Assembly (NCBI GenBank): GCA_030770535.1
Contig: JASVEC010000003.1
Coordinates: forward strand, 1,302,001 to 1,366,000
Direction of reading: 5' to 3'
Length of the DNA: 64,000 nucleotides
Origin: Batkoa obscura
Taxonomy: Eukaryota; Entomophthoromycota; Entomophthoromycetes; Entomophthorales; Batkoaceae
Shown: piece by piece, positions 47,689 to 58,707 of the stretch
Layout: each line of letters begins with the position of its first letter
How positions within the stretch are numbered: the first letter of the stretch is position 1
Translations under genes and position numbers: made by a program
Notes under the pieces: model-generated
The model's input: only the letters and a program-made list of their open reading frames with translations
Database searches by the model: none
Told to the model about the DNA's origin: nothing

Positions 47689-49144
47689 TTACATTAAAAT
47701 TTCATTGTGGAAATTTTCCTTCAACTCCTTATTGGGTAATACAAGACAATTACGTATGATTAACTCATCTTTAACTTTAACTTCTTTACCAAGAATAGTT
47801 GTTGATTGAATTTTAATTCCATTCTTAGTAACGGTAGAATGTCCGTCACTGAAACTTCCTTGAATACGTACCCATCTTCCAATAGATGATCCCCATCCGA
47901 TAATGGAATGTACAATGCAAGCGTCAGACTATAATGAAATGCGATAAATAAAAAATGCCTTATAATGAAAAATGTGTTTACTTTGACTTGAACATTATCT
48001 AATATAATTGATTCTCTGATACGTACACCATCCTCAAGTACAACATTTGGTCCAATAGAAACATTTGGTCCGAGCTAAATAAAGCTGATAAATACAAATA
48101 TAACAACAAACAATATCTAATTACTTTGACATTAGCACCTATAGTGGCACTTGGGTGAATGGAAACATTACCAACAATTTCTGCTTTTTCTCCATTTTTA
48201 GCAATTAAACTTGAATTTGCTTTGGCCATTTCTTCAAGGTATAAAGCGTTTGATGGGATGGCAGAGCTAAATGGATTAATATATAGTAAATCAACGGGAT
48301 CTAAAATTACCTTGCAGTACTAAGTTGACGCCATGGTGTATTAATTGAATATACATAAATCTTCTTAGAACCAGCTAATGGTTGAAGCAAATCTTGTTCT
48401 AAACGTAAAACATCACTAGTCACATGTGTATCACTACTCAAACTATATTAAACTATAAATAGATTAACTTTAATATTATTTACCGAGTATCTACTTTCTC
48501 TTTAGCTAATTTGATTTCATCAAAGATTGAAGTATCAAAAAGATAAACACCACATGAAATCAAATCAGAAATAAAGGTTTCTGGCTTTTCAACATAATGT
48601 AAAATTTCATTGGTATTAGAATCTGCTACTAAACAACCGTAATTTTTGGCTTCTTCACGTGATACCTAATAATTGTTTAATAATATCCCTTATTATTTTT
48701 GATGTTGCTTACTTTAGTACCGACGATAGTACAAAGTCTATCAGAGGTATTATGGTCCTCAATGATGCTTTCAAATGGTAAAGATGCACAAACGTCAGCA
48801 TGGATAACAAAGATATGTTTAGGGTTTCCACGACGGAACTCATCTCTGAAGTGATAAATACCACCAGCAGTACCCATAGCTTGATATTCACGAAGGTACT
48901 TAACATTCAAATTTGGGAAATCGGCTTTGACTTTGTTTAAAAATGGAGAAAATACAGAGTCTTCAAAGAAACCAATTAAATACACTTCGTTAAGCTCTTT
49001 GACCTTGCTTAATTGAACTAAATGGTGATAGATCACTGGCTCTCCACCAATTGGAAATAAAGGCTTTGGTAAATCTAAACTTAATGGTCTAAATCTAGTT
49101 CCTCGGCTTGGTCCTCCTACTAAAATTGCTGCCTTGACACTCAT
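47689..49144 (-). CDS. GDP-mannose pyrophosphorylase, alpha (GMPPA-like) form
   Basis: 406 aa, exons 49144-48713, 48665-48484, 48442-48311, 48266-48125, 48074-47982, 47928-47689; introns 41-53 nt. It opens [20 protein letters not shown] and [20 protein letters not shown], the nucleotidyltransferase loop of the GMPPA branch ([12 protein letters not shown] rather than the catalytic beta form's GGFGTRLRPLT). [11 protein letters not shown] and [12 protein letters not shown] continue the fold. The C-terminal left-handed beta helix ([20 protein letters not shown] .. [15 protein letters not shown]) ends in [18 protein letters not shown] acts as the regulatory partner of GMPPB in GDP-mannose supply for glycosylation and wall mannans. 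A CCAAT motif (about 49234) lies just upstream. Confidence 0.9.
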
Positions 49145-50272
49145 TGTTGTTTTTATAAAAATAAAATAAGGTTTAAATTGGATATTTTTAATTACATTGC
49201 ATTTACAATTCCTATTCTAATTGCCCGTATGGCCAATCATATCATACCATATTTTGTCATTAGCCACGCCTTTGTTTTATTGGTTAGCTACTTAAATCTA
49301 TTTTAAAAAATGAGCCAAAAATGAGTTAAAGTGATTAAAATTGATTTTTTTAGGATTCTGATTTTCGTTAAAACTGTTCAAAAGTAAAAAAGCAACCTCA
49401 TTTATTTTTTTGTTGAATACTGAGAATTAAACTTTAATTTAGTTATTAAAATCGAAATACAAAACCTTAAAAACAGTATTTAAATAGCCTCATGTTTTTA
49501 AATTTTGATGCTAAATTTGTATATTTATACTACTAAACATACTTAAATTTAATGGTATTAAAAGTTTATGCCCAACTTATACTCATATAATTAGCAATAT
49601 GATGGAGTCTAGAATGTTAATATTGTGACACAAAATAACTAAGCGTGGGAATATATGAAATATTTATTGAAATTGACGGTTTTACTATAGAAGTAAAGAT
49701 TAGTTTGTCTAAAAACTCAAATCACCCAAATTCTCAATTTAGGTCAGTAAAGTTATAAAGTTTTTTTGCTCACTAATACCCAGTTAAAGACATAAACAAT
49801 ATAGCAAACAAAGTTAGATATATAAGTAGTAATCTCCTAAAGAAAGTTTATAAGATACTGTATGACCTTGTCTATTTATTCTCTTGGGCTTTACAGTAAG
49901 ATATACGCTTATTATAGCTATAGCCTATTTCAACTAAAGTCATGGTTATTACCCCACAGCTAAAAATAAACTAAAAAGTATTAATATCACAAAGTAAGTC
50001 CTTAATAAATTTATGATATCATTCTTAGTAACTTTGTATATTATTTTAATATATACTGGCCTGGGGTATTTATTATTTAATCTGATAAAAATCATGTAAA
50101 GTTACTTTTATAACACAGTTGATCGTTTTAATTATTGCCGAAAAAGTGAAATAAATTGCCTTGATTTTTTTGTTTTTATTGCGAACTTTATTGTCTATCA
50201 TGCAAACATTATTTGATTACAACTCGAACCAATAAAACCTCTCTTGCAATTTAAAATAAACTAGACTCAGTA
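49145..50272. other. Intergenic
   Basis: The first 150 bases are the GMPPA promoter with CCAAT and its reverse (ATTGG at about 49281). Beyond that it is AT-rich without recognised features. Confidence 0.45.
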
Positions 50273-50376
50273 TATGGAGGTGTATTTTTTTGTTTAAGAA
50301 TTTTACTAACAATTGTTCTGTTCAAATAGCGCTTGAAAAATGGAAAAAGTGATGAAATAAAAAAAACACCCTCATT
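50273..50376 (+). repeat. MITE family A copy
   Basis: 104 bp, TATGGAGGTGTATTTTTTTG to AACACCCTCAT, core ACTAACAATTGTTCTGTTC slightly diverged. Confidence 0.85.
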
Positions 50377-51355
50377 TATTATTTTTCTGCTTTTTTACTT
50401 AGCTTTTTATTTTAAATAAATTATTGATTTCAATAATTGTTTTTCAATATGTTTTATGAACTCTAAAGGATATTACTATTAACTTAAAGGTTTTTATTTT
50501 TAAAATGAGGATCAAGCCTATAAAAATATTTAATTTTTCTTATAAAAAATTGAGTGATATCCTTATCTTGAACTTTGTAAAGATGGCATCACTACTACAA
50601 ATTTCCTGAAGAGTCTCTTTTAAATGGCCGCAATATAATCAAATAAAATACTGCAGCAGAAACAAAATTATAATACATAATTTTTGTAAAAATGGCAATA
50701 ATTAACACCATTGACTGTAAAGCTTTTTCTGGTTAGTACTAATATGATACAACTTATAATAAAATAACTACCATTTTCTAAAAATCTAAAGCAACTATGT
50801 AATATTAAAAAAATTACAATTAAAGAAGAGATTCGCTACAAAGTTAAATATTTTAAACTAACTATAGTAAAACAAAAATAAAGTTATTTAGGTACTTTCA
50901 ACACAACGCCATTAAACTTTCGATGTTTTGTAAAAAATATAAGCTCTAACTATCCCCTTTTCAAATACAGCTACTATACATAACTTATGGATATTATACT
51001 TTATCTCAAACTAGTTAAAGTTGGACTCAAGCCAATATCCCAGCTAATAGTACTTAATAAGTTTAATTTTGTATGGGTTTTGTACCAAGCTTTAGCAATT
51101 TTAATTAATTTTTAACCCTCTCAATTTTGTTACGACATCAAACTTTGAGCAAATGAAAAGTGATTGGATACTAATATTAAAAAGGGTAAAAGTAGATAAA
51201 AAGATGAATTAACTTAGGGACCTAAAAATTTATTAAAAGATGGAGATTAGGATAAATAGATAAATTCAATATAATAAAAAATCATAGGTATGCTTTTATT
51301 AAAGAATAAGTTAATAGATAGATACATTAGTACCCAGGAGGCATGAGAGTAAAAG
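50377..51355. other. Intergenic upstream of the CHAP-domain gene
   Basis: AT-rich; no coding sequence or repeat recognised. Confidence 0.45.
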
Positions 51356-51364
51356 CTATATAAA
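51356..51364 (+). promoter_or_regulatory. TATA-like box of the CHAP-domain gene
   Basis: CTATATAAAG motif about 90 bp before the ATG at 51451. Confidence 0.5.
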
Positions 51365-51450
51365 GAGTACAATTCTGATATGTATTAAAATTAAGAGTTC
51401 GGTTTGATATCAGCTTTAAAAGACATATTTAAAAGACATATTTAATACTT

Positions 51451-52392
51451 ATGAATTTCCATATTACTTCCATCTTACTATTCGCCTTGACTGGCGTAAG
51501 CCAAGCCTATTCCCCGTGGGAAAGCTTTTTTCCACAAAGTGGAATGAATAACAACATGGATTTTGGCTCTATGTTTAATCAATTTGGTAATGATAAAAAT
51601 GGTGGCAATGCTCAAAGTGGTAGTAATTATTCCCCACAGCAAAGCAACCAAAATTCTCAAAATAACAATATGAATTTCTGGCCCATTGAAGGAAATAATA
51701 ACAACTATCGCCCTCAGGAGCAACAAAATAATAACATGTTTCGTCCTCAACAACAACAGCAGGGTGATGATGATATGAGTGGTAACTATCGTCCTCAGCA
51801 ACAACAACAACAACAACAGCAACAGGGTAATGAGAACATGAGTAATAATTATTCTCCTCAGCAACAACAACAACAACAACAGCAGCAGCCACAACAGCAA
51901 CAACAACAGCAGCCACAACAACAACAACAACAACAACAACAACAGCCACAACAACAGCAACAGTCACAGCAACAAAGTAACGGCCAATGTAGCAAGCTTG
52001 GTGACATGCCAAACAAGTACCCATTCACTGTAGAAATGAACAAGAATTCCCCTGGTATACCAAAAGGCCAATGTACTGAATGGGCTGATGGTAGATATTA
52101 TCAATTAACTGGCCAACACGCTTTATTCAATGGAGATGCCCATCGTTGGAATGAATTAGCCCAAGGTAAGGCTGGTTGGACAGTTTCTAATACACCATCA
52201 GTACCTTCAATCGTAGTTATTGAACAATACCAAGCTGGTTCTGGTGTATATGGTCATGTAGCTGTGGTTGAATCTATGAGTGGAGACACCTTCTGTACAT
52301 CAAATTGGAATTCACCTACCTTAGGTGGATTAACCTTTAAATCTATGAAAACTGGACCTGGTATCTCGTTTATTAAATATACTGGAAATTAA
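51451..52392 (+). CDS. Secreted CHAP-domain protein with poly-Gln linker
   Basis: 313 aa, intronless. A signal peptide (MNFHITSILLFALTGVSQA) is followed by an Asn/Gln-rich segment with repeated YRPQ/YSPQ units, then near-pure poly-Gln (about residues 113-175). The C-terminal domain (about 180-313) has the CHAP layout: catalytic Cys in KGQCTEWADGRYYQL (about C208), His in YGHVAVVES (about H269) and a polar residue in SNWNSP. CHAP domains are cysteine amidases/endopeptidases best known from bacterial and phage peptidoglycan hydrolases. A secreted fungal protein of this kind could cut bacterial walls, though no substrate is proven. The gene is intronless and in a repeat-poor stretch, consistent with old transfer from bacteria. 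Convergent with BTA1, 99 bp apart. Confidence 0.85.
   Translation: MNFHITSILLFALTGVSQAYSPWESFFPQSGMNNNMDFGSMFNQFGNDKNGGNAQSGSNYSPQQSNQNSQNNNMNFWPIEGNNNNYRPQEQQNNNMFRPQQQQQGDDDMSGNYRPQQQQQQQQQQGNENMSNNYSPQQQQQQQQQQPQQQQQQQPQQQQQQQQQQPQQQQQSQQQSNGQCSKLGDMPNKYPFTVEMNKNSPGIPKGQCTEWADGRYYQLTGQHALFNGDAHRWNELAQGKAGWTVSNTPSVPSIVVIEQYQAGSGVYGHVAVVESMSGDTFCTSNWNSPTLGGLTFKSMKTGPGISFIKYTGN
51790..51980 (+). repeat. CAG/CAA trinucleotide tract (poly-Gln)
   Basis: Mixed CAA and CAG triplets in frame with the CHAP gene, interrupted by CCA (Pro). Long frames on the opposite strand here are by-products of this tract. Confidence 0.9.
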
Positions 52393-52491
52393 ATAAAGTT
52401 TAGATATTTAAATGTAAACTAAAAATTTTAAAATATAAATTTTTATTTTCTTACAATAGTGATTGAATAAAGATTAAGGACTTAAAAAAGC

Positions 52492-54777
52492 TTATAATTT
52501 TATAGCTCTATAAAAGGAGGCATACATGTTCACTCTATCCAAGGCAATATTGGACCCTTGTTCACGAATACCCATTGGAGAAACTGAAAAGTTAAACTCT
52601 TCAAAGAGTTTGTTATACCATGGGAATCTAGCAGAGGATCTCCAGAATACATAGCCTCCCTTTTTAACTTGAACTGATAATTGTTGGATTTCTTCACGAG
52701 CATCCTTTTCATTAAACCAATCCATGTGGTCCATAAGGATTACTTTAGTTAAAGAACTTGGTTCTAAAGATCTTAATACCTCTAAAATGGAAGAAGTATG
52801 TAATCTCATGGTATCTAATATATCAGTAGACTTTAAACGTTGGAAGTATTTTTGATTGACATAAGATGGGCATGAGTCTTGAGTGTATTGTAACTTGAGG
52901 CATAAATGGTAGAAATATTGATCGTTTGAGAACAATGAACGGGAAATGATAGGATCCAAGGTATCGCACATGTATTGATAAGAAGAACCTTCATTTAGCA
53001 ACATATTCCATTGATTGATAGGTACACCTAATGCTTTCCATAAGAACACTGGATTGTCTAACAATTTAATAAACCAAGAATTCAAAATGATAGGACGAAT
53101 GGATTGATCGTAAATGCGCTTTTGCTCTTCGATTGTTTTAGCGGAACATAAAGCATCTACTTGTTTCTTAATACCTAAACATTTAATTAAAAATTGGACA
53201 ATATTAAGAGCATAACCAGAGCATCCAGTTTTAAAGAAATTGTTTCTGGTAAAGCGATCAGTGTTTAATTTCCAATATTGATAAGCTGGTGAAGACATGT
53301 GAGCAGATAACTTTAAATCTAATAAATTTTCAAAGTTTTCATTAGTACCTTCACCAAACATTTTCCAGAATTCATTATAGCCAAGGGCTTTAATACCAGC
53401 AATCTTAAGCTCCAATAAATGATTTTGGTGAGGATTCATATCAATACAGTGGATTCGTTTAATATCGGCATGGCAAAGGTAGTCCAAAGCATTGTCTCCA
53501 GCACTAGTAATAACAAACATTTCATCTTCTGGGTTAAGATCCAACACTTTGATATCTTCTCTTGGGTCTTCCCAAGTAAAGGCGTAAATGTAGGTATCAA
53601 ATTGAGTGTGGCATGGTCTAGTAGGATTGTATGGCATACGATTTTTAGTAAAAGATAAAGCAGATGATTCCTTACTTTCAGTTTCAGTCAATTGCGCTGG
53701 CTTAGCAGCTTCAACTTCAGTACTGTTACCAGCGGACTCTAAAATGGGAATGGGTGTTGCACTAGAATCTGAGTAAAAATTAGATGATTTTGGGGAACCT
53801 AACCAAATATAGTATGGGATTTGGACAAGATAAGGAACAATAAAATGGTTACGTCCAGAGAAGGATTTGATGGTACTAAATTTATATTCCAAATAATCAC
53901 GACGGCATGGATGTAAGTTAATATGATCAAAATCAAACCAGATTTGCCAGAACCAACGAGTAAACCAATTACATTGACGATTAACTAAACCACCATCATT
54001 TGCAGTAGCGGGTAACACTCTACCAGAGGTATAAAAATCACACACACCAATAAAACCATTAGGAGATAATAATTTATTTACATTGTCAATGACAGGGTAG
54101 AAAGAATCAATCATCGAAAGACTATAAGACATAGTAATCAAATCAATCTTTTGTTTAGGGTTATCAAGTTGAGGTAAGGTAAAGTTGGAAGCATCAGCAC
54201 AGACAACATGTACGTTATCCCAGCCATTACGCTTAAATCTTTCACTTGCTACCTTACATAAAGAGGGAGTTAAATCTACTAAATATACCTTATCAAAATT
54301 TTTGATTGGGAAAAAAGAGTTCATTTTTTCAATGTTCCAGCCGGTACCACCGCCTAAGTCAATCCAAACTAAACCTTCTTGTTTCATTTCACCTAATTTT
54401 GAAGCACATAATTTCAACATGGTTGTACGACCTCTCAATAATTGACTACGGGTATCATCATAAATGGTAGCTTGGTCCTTATAGAAAGATTCTAACCTTG
54501 ATTGTTGGTCACTGTTTTTACCTAAAGGTTTAATGAAACAAGAGTAAATGAATTTGAACTGGGATTGGAACTTAGTGTAGGCTAAAAAGGTAGTCAATGA
54601 TAGAGTAACCAAGAATAAACCTAAAGCGCCATAGCTCTTATCCATCACTTTATTACTAAGGAATTCTCCTAACAGACTAGGATTAAAGGATAAATAGATC
54701 ATTCCACCAGCTACAGCGACTAGCAGTATGTTATAGATGGTAGAGTTATTTTTTTTTTCTTCTTTTGATGAAGACAT
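52492..54777 (-). CDS. BTA1: Betaine lipid (DGTS) synthase, BtaA/BtaB fusion
   Basis: 761 aa, intronless. It makes diacylglyceryl-N,N,N-trimethylhomoserine, a phosphorus-free membrane lipid, in two steps: transfer of the aminocarboxypropyl group of SAM to diacylglycerol (BtaA), then three N-methylations (BtaB). Seen: N-terminal hydrophobic segments (ILLVAVAGGMIYLSFNPSLL, ALGLFLVTLSLTTFLAY); a class I methyltransferase domain (VWIDLGGGTGWNIE, VHVVCADASNF, MSYSLSMID; about 100-300); a Ser/Pro/Glu-rich linker (about 335-375); and a DUF3419/BtaA domain (FTWEDPREDIKVL, VITSAGDNALDYL, CIDMNPHQNHLLELKIAGIK, up to the LLNEG and MDHMDW blocks). The order here is methyltransferase first, BtaA second. 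In fungi the gene is known to be induced by phosphate starvation. Confidence 0.93.
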   Translation of the reverse strand: MSSSKEEKKNNSTIYNILLVAVAGGMIYLSFNPSLLGEFLSNKVMDKSYGALGLFLVTLSLTTFLAYTKFQSQFKFIYSCFIKPLGKNSDQQSRLESFYKDQATIYDDTRSQLLRGRTTMLKLCASKLGEMKQEGLVWIDLGGGTGWNIEKMNSFFPIKNFDKVYLVDLTPSLCKVASERFKRNGWDNVHVVCADASNFTLPQLDNPKQKIDLITMSYSLSMIDSFYPVIDNVNKLLSPNGFIGVCDFYTSGRVLPATANDGGLVNRQCNWFTRWFWQIWFDFDHINLHPCRRDYLEYKFSTIKSFSGRNHFIVPYLVQIPYYIWLGSPKSSNFYSDSSATPIPILESAGNSTEVEAAKPAQLTETESKESSALSFTKNRMPYNPTRPCHTQFDTYIYAFTWEDPREDIKVLDLNPEDEMFVITSAGDNALDYLCHADIKRIHCIDMNPHQNHLLELKIAGIKALGYNEFWKMFGEGTNENFENLLDLKLSAHMSSPAYQYWKLNTDRFTRNNFFKTGCSGYALNIVQFLIKCLGIKKQVDALCSAKTIEEQKRIYDQSIRPIILNSWFIKLLDNPVFLWKALGVPINQWNMLLNEGSSYQYMCDTLDPIISRSLFSNDQYFYHLCLKLQYTQDSCPSYVNQKYFQRLKSTDILDTMRLHTSSILEVLRSLEPSSLTKVILMDHMDWFNEKDAREEIQQLSVQVKKGGYVFWRSSARFPWYNKLFEEFNFSVSPMGIREQGSNIALDRVNMYASFYRAIKL

Positions 54778-56742
54778 ACGATTAATAATAATTACGAATA
54801 AAAGGGTTTAATATATTATAAGGATGTTGAATCACTAATAACGAAATATTAACCTGTTGAAAGATTTAAAGGAGGTATCTAAAAAGATAAAAAAAAATAA
54901 AGGATTAGTAATTGGTATTTATAGTTTTCAAAATAATTAATTAATAAGAATAACTTTCAGTATTATTACTAATAATATATATTGTCAATTGTGTCAAACT
55001 TTATAGTGAAGGTGTCAAATTTTAAATTTTGACATATTTCGCCTTCAATTTATTCTTTAATGAATTAATGAGAAAATCAAATTGACAAATTGCTAATCTA
55101 TTCTATAAAACAAAAGGAACTTACAGTATAAACAAAAGGAATAAAAATAGGTTCAAAAAATCTAAAAAAATTTTTATAGTTTTAATATTGTGAATCGAGA
55201 TATTGATTCAACTATTTATACTTTAATTTTTTGAGTTTTAGTAAATTAAACTACATATACGCTAATTTTAATAAAACATATTAGAATATCCAAGTGGCCA
55301 ATAATCTAGCCTATCATTTGAACATGCGCAACTCATAGTTAAATAACTTATTCCCCTATATACAAATTATTTAATCCAGATGATTAATTTAATTCTTTCA
55401 CTTCTTATCTATGAAACTCTTAAATAGTGATAGATTGAATAAAGCTCGAGTTTTAATAATATATCAAAAAGGGGAACTATAAAAAGGCATAACAAATTGT
55501 TTGAAAAGGGTGTAATAATCCAAAGATTCTTCCTTACCTTATTATACTTTTAATTTAAACTTCGTTTATACCCTCGTTTTTACTCTTCTTTTCTTTCTCT
55601 GTTCCTAATTTATAAGTAAAACCTTAGATTTATTTATCCATCTTTTCTCGAGTTAGAAATACTACTTGTTATTGGTGGAAAAATATTTAAATATTGTCAA
55701 CCTTCTTTATTATTAAGGGTGACATCACCTTCCTTTATTCTTTTTTTGGCTATTTAATAGGCCATGCTTTCTCGATAACTCAAGTTCATTGGTTAAAATG
55801 CCATTTAACTAAAAAGATTCTAATTTTTTTTAAGTATTTTAATCAAGGGTAAGAACTTTTAAAAATTAAAACCCGTTTTAGCCATTTGTAAGGTTATATT
55901 TCAATAAACTTTAACAAAATGGAAATTGCTAATTGGTCCTTGACTTATCCCATGTCACCCCCTTTTTATAGTTTTTGTTATGCTATGGTTGAATAAGTGT
56001 TATTAAAACTCACTTGCGTTTTAATGCTATAAAGATTTATATTGATAATAAAATGCATGCTAGTCTTTATTTCGTTTTACATTTTAAATACACTTTTGCA
56101 TTGATTTAAAATTCGAAATGAAGTTTAAAAAACTATACAATTTTGGATATTGAGAGTTTTTAGTGTTTATTTTATAAGTTATTATGTTATAATGTAATAA
56201 CCTGTTTTTAATTAAAAATAAATGATAGTCATTATATTCGTTTGTATTTATAAAATATCATAAAAGTTAAATTAATTTTATAAATATGCTTTTATAAATA
56301 TCAAAAAAGTTCTATCTTAATATGAAATATAAATCCTCGCTTTTTTTATTATAAATATTAATGTGATTTATTATTTTTATTTACAAAAAAATATAACAAA
56401 AGTTATTTTAGTTGAAAAAATTTAAAATAAAGTCAAAGGACTATATTAATTATACAATATTTTTAAATTTTTTAGTCTTACACTGTTTTACATTCAAATT
56501 TAGCAACAATTTACTTTAAAAATATTCATTTATTTTTAGAAATTATATGGAAATGATAGTATTTATTAATAGCTTTAATTAATCCAACAAACAATTACAA
56601 GGCCCTTTAACTACTAGCGTGACGAACATTCATGATCAAACTACAGATTGTATAAACAAATGGCCTATATATCACAAAACAAATGTTGGAAGACTAAAAG
56701 TTATTGTTTAATATTACAGGTTAAGAAGGCTACATTATGTAT
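54778..56742. other. Intergenic upstream of BTA1
   Basis: 2 kb of AT-rich DNA. The BTA1 promoter should lie in the first few hundred bases; no TATA or phosphate-response motif stood out. No gene found. Confidence 0.5.
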
Positions 56743-56813
56743 CTATTGAGGGATCAACTCCCCAACAGGACAGGTCACGGCTGAGCACCTTAATCACTAG
56801 ATTAACCTGCCCC
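56743..56813 (-). other. tRNA-like Pol III promoter remnant (possible SINE head)
   Basis: On the minus strand GGGGCAGGTTAATCTAGTGA and TTAAGGTGCTCAGCCGTGACC resemble a tRNA D-arm/A box. GGGGAGTTGATCCC about 30 bases later resembles a mutated B box. No proper cloverleaf or anticodon arm forms. It could be a decayed tRNA or the tRNA-derived head of a SINE. Confidence 0.4.
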
Positions 56814-57419
56814 AAAAATATCAATTATCAAATGTAAACTTTGGCCTAATGGTTCATCAATTTCGAATAATATTTGTCCTATATCGTAATAAACATTATT
56901 TTGTAACTTATTGTAGCTTTTGAAACAAATTTTGTATTATGAAAATAGCTCAGGTTGGACTAAATTATTTACACAAATAAATCACTGCAGATCTTTAGGT
57001 TTGTAAGTTTTTATATCAATATTTTAAATCGTGCTTTTTGAAGTAGTTAAAATGTGCTTACAATAACGGTCTAAATTCTGGTCATGCACCAGCTAAAAGT
57101 AAGTTTAGTTGACTATCACCTTTTGCTTAATCTGTGAAATATAAAATTAGTCCAAGTAAAGCTAGTAAAGAGTTCGAAGATTATAAAAATTGGAACTCGA
57201 AAATAAATTGGCCAATTAAATAAGTAAATAATGAAATTGATTTGATTTAATGATTTGCATATTTTTTTAATTTATTAAATGGGGAGATGTTTTTTTGATC
57301 AGCAAAGGGGTTAAAAAATAGCTAAGTTTAAAGCAATAACTATAAGCCATAAATAATAATAGTAATAGTAATATAAAAATATTATAAAATAGTGTTAATC
57401 ACAGTTTTTGGAAATTCAA
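56814..57419. other. Intergenic upstream of the 3D-domain gene
   Basis: AT-rich. At 57279-57298 a short ATGGGGAGATGTTTTTTTG could be a family A terminus fragment. Nothing else. Confidence 0.4.
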
Positions 57420-58448
57420 ATGTTATTTTATATTTATTTCTTATTTTACTTTAATTCTTGTTATTCATACTATTATAATCCTAACTCCTATTCTAATAGC
57501 TATAATTTAGTTGCTTATAACAATAACGATAATGGTAATGTAAATCATCAAAATATTATAAATGATAGCAATGACAGTAGTAGTGATAATAGTAACATAA
57601 ACGATAATAGTAATAATAGCGCTGGTAACAATAATGATAGCAACAGTACTAATATAAATAACAATAATTTAAATACCAATAATATTCCTGTAAATAACAA
57701 TAGCAACAATTTAAATGAAAAGAAAGTGAAATTAACATATTATTGGATAGCGATGGAAAAGGATTACCCTTTAAAGCCGAATGAAGAAGGGGTTAATATT
57801 AAAAGTTGTAAAGATAATAAACAAATAATTAAAAAAGTAAGTAGCCAATACTTTAAGAAAGTTCAAATGGAAGGTAGTGGTCTATTATCAAATAATCAAT
57901 TTATTAATTGTGGTGATAAATATTGTAATTGTTTTGATTTTACAGAGGGTGCTAAAGGCAATAAAAACAATTTATTGATGCCTTATACGTCGATTGCAGC
58001 CAATGACTTAACTTTCAATATAAATATATTTAGTAAAGAAATCAATGGTACATTATTACCAAATAATCAAGTACATAATGGTTGTTTTAGAGTGGATGAT
58101 ACAAGTTGGTCTTTTAATAATAATCATATTGATTGGTTTGTTTATGATATCAATAACTACAACTATTTAGACAAAAAGTTAAAATATAATGAAGTAACTA
58201 TACAACTAAACAGCAACTGTAGTATCTTAAGTTATAATAGTACATCAAACAATAGCAATAGTAACGCTACAACTATCAACGGTACTACAAATAACAGTAA
58301 TATAAAATACAATTATAATTTAAATAATGTAACTAATACCATTCCTATTAGTTATATTAATCCTAAGTATAAACCTATTTCTAAACCTATTTCTACTTCT
58401 TTAATATCTAAGTTTAATAATTTTTTTACAAATTATTTTTATAATTAA
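57420..58448 (+). CDS. Secreted Asn-rich protein with a 3D/RlpA-like double-psi beta-barrel domain
   Basis: 342 aa, intronless; start taken at ATG 57420 because it begins a clean signal peptide (MLFYIYFLFYFNSCYS). Residues about 20-100 are Asn/Ser/Asp low complexity. The folded part (about 105-265) reads KLTYYWIAMEKDYPLKP, VQMEGSGLLSNNQFINCG, LLMPYTSIAANDLTFNIN and VHNGCFRVDDTSWSFN, then HIDWFVYD. The three aspartates in AAND, RVDD and HIDWF match the 3D domain, a small double-psi barrel found in bacterial cell-wall lytic proteins. Similar secreted proteins occur in zygomycete fungi. Cysteines in GDKYCNCFDF may form disulfides. The Asn-rich C-terminus has many N-x-S/T sites. Function unknown; wall or glycan binding/cleavage is inferred. 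Confidence 0.75.
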   Translation: MLFYIYFLFYFNSCYSYYYNPNSYSNSYNLVAYNNNDNGNVNHQNIINDSNDSSSDNSNINDNSNNSAGNNNDSNSTNINNNNLNTNNIPVNNNSNNLNEKKVKLTYYWIAMEKDYPLKPNEEGVNIKSCKDNKQIIKKVSSQYFKKVQMEGSGLLSNNQFINCGDKYCNCFDFTEGAKGNKNNLLMPYTSIAANDLTFNINIFSKEINGTLLPNNQVHNGCFRVDDTSWSFNNNHIDWFVYDINNYNYLDKKLKYNEVTIQLNSNCSILSYNSTSNNSNSNATTINGTTNNSNIKYNYNLNNVTNTIPISYINPKYKPISKPISTSLISKFNNFFTNYFYN

Positions 58449-58707
58449 TAAATTTTACATGCTTATCTATCTTATTCTCAAATGAATTTAATTACCTGAA
58501 ACTGATTACATTAGATGGCTTTCGTTTTTTTAATTTGCTATTGAGTTCTTTTACATGAAATTAAGGGTTTCAATATTTAATAATTATGAAATTCATATAA
58601 AAATTATTACTAGCAAATTAAAAAAATTGAAAAGTATCTAAATGCAACTATTAACTTCAAATTTGATCATAAAAATAAATCATCTTTTTTATTAATTTTA
58701 TAAAAGA

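Noticed and set aside
51478-52043. Long open frames opposite the poly-Gln tract (poly-Leu, poly-Val, poly-Cys)
   Set aside because: They are mirror images of CAA/CAG triplets; no start context, no domain, and the sense strand is a clear gene.
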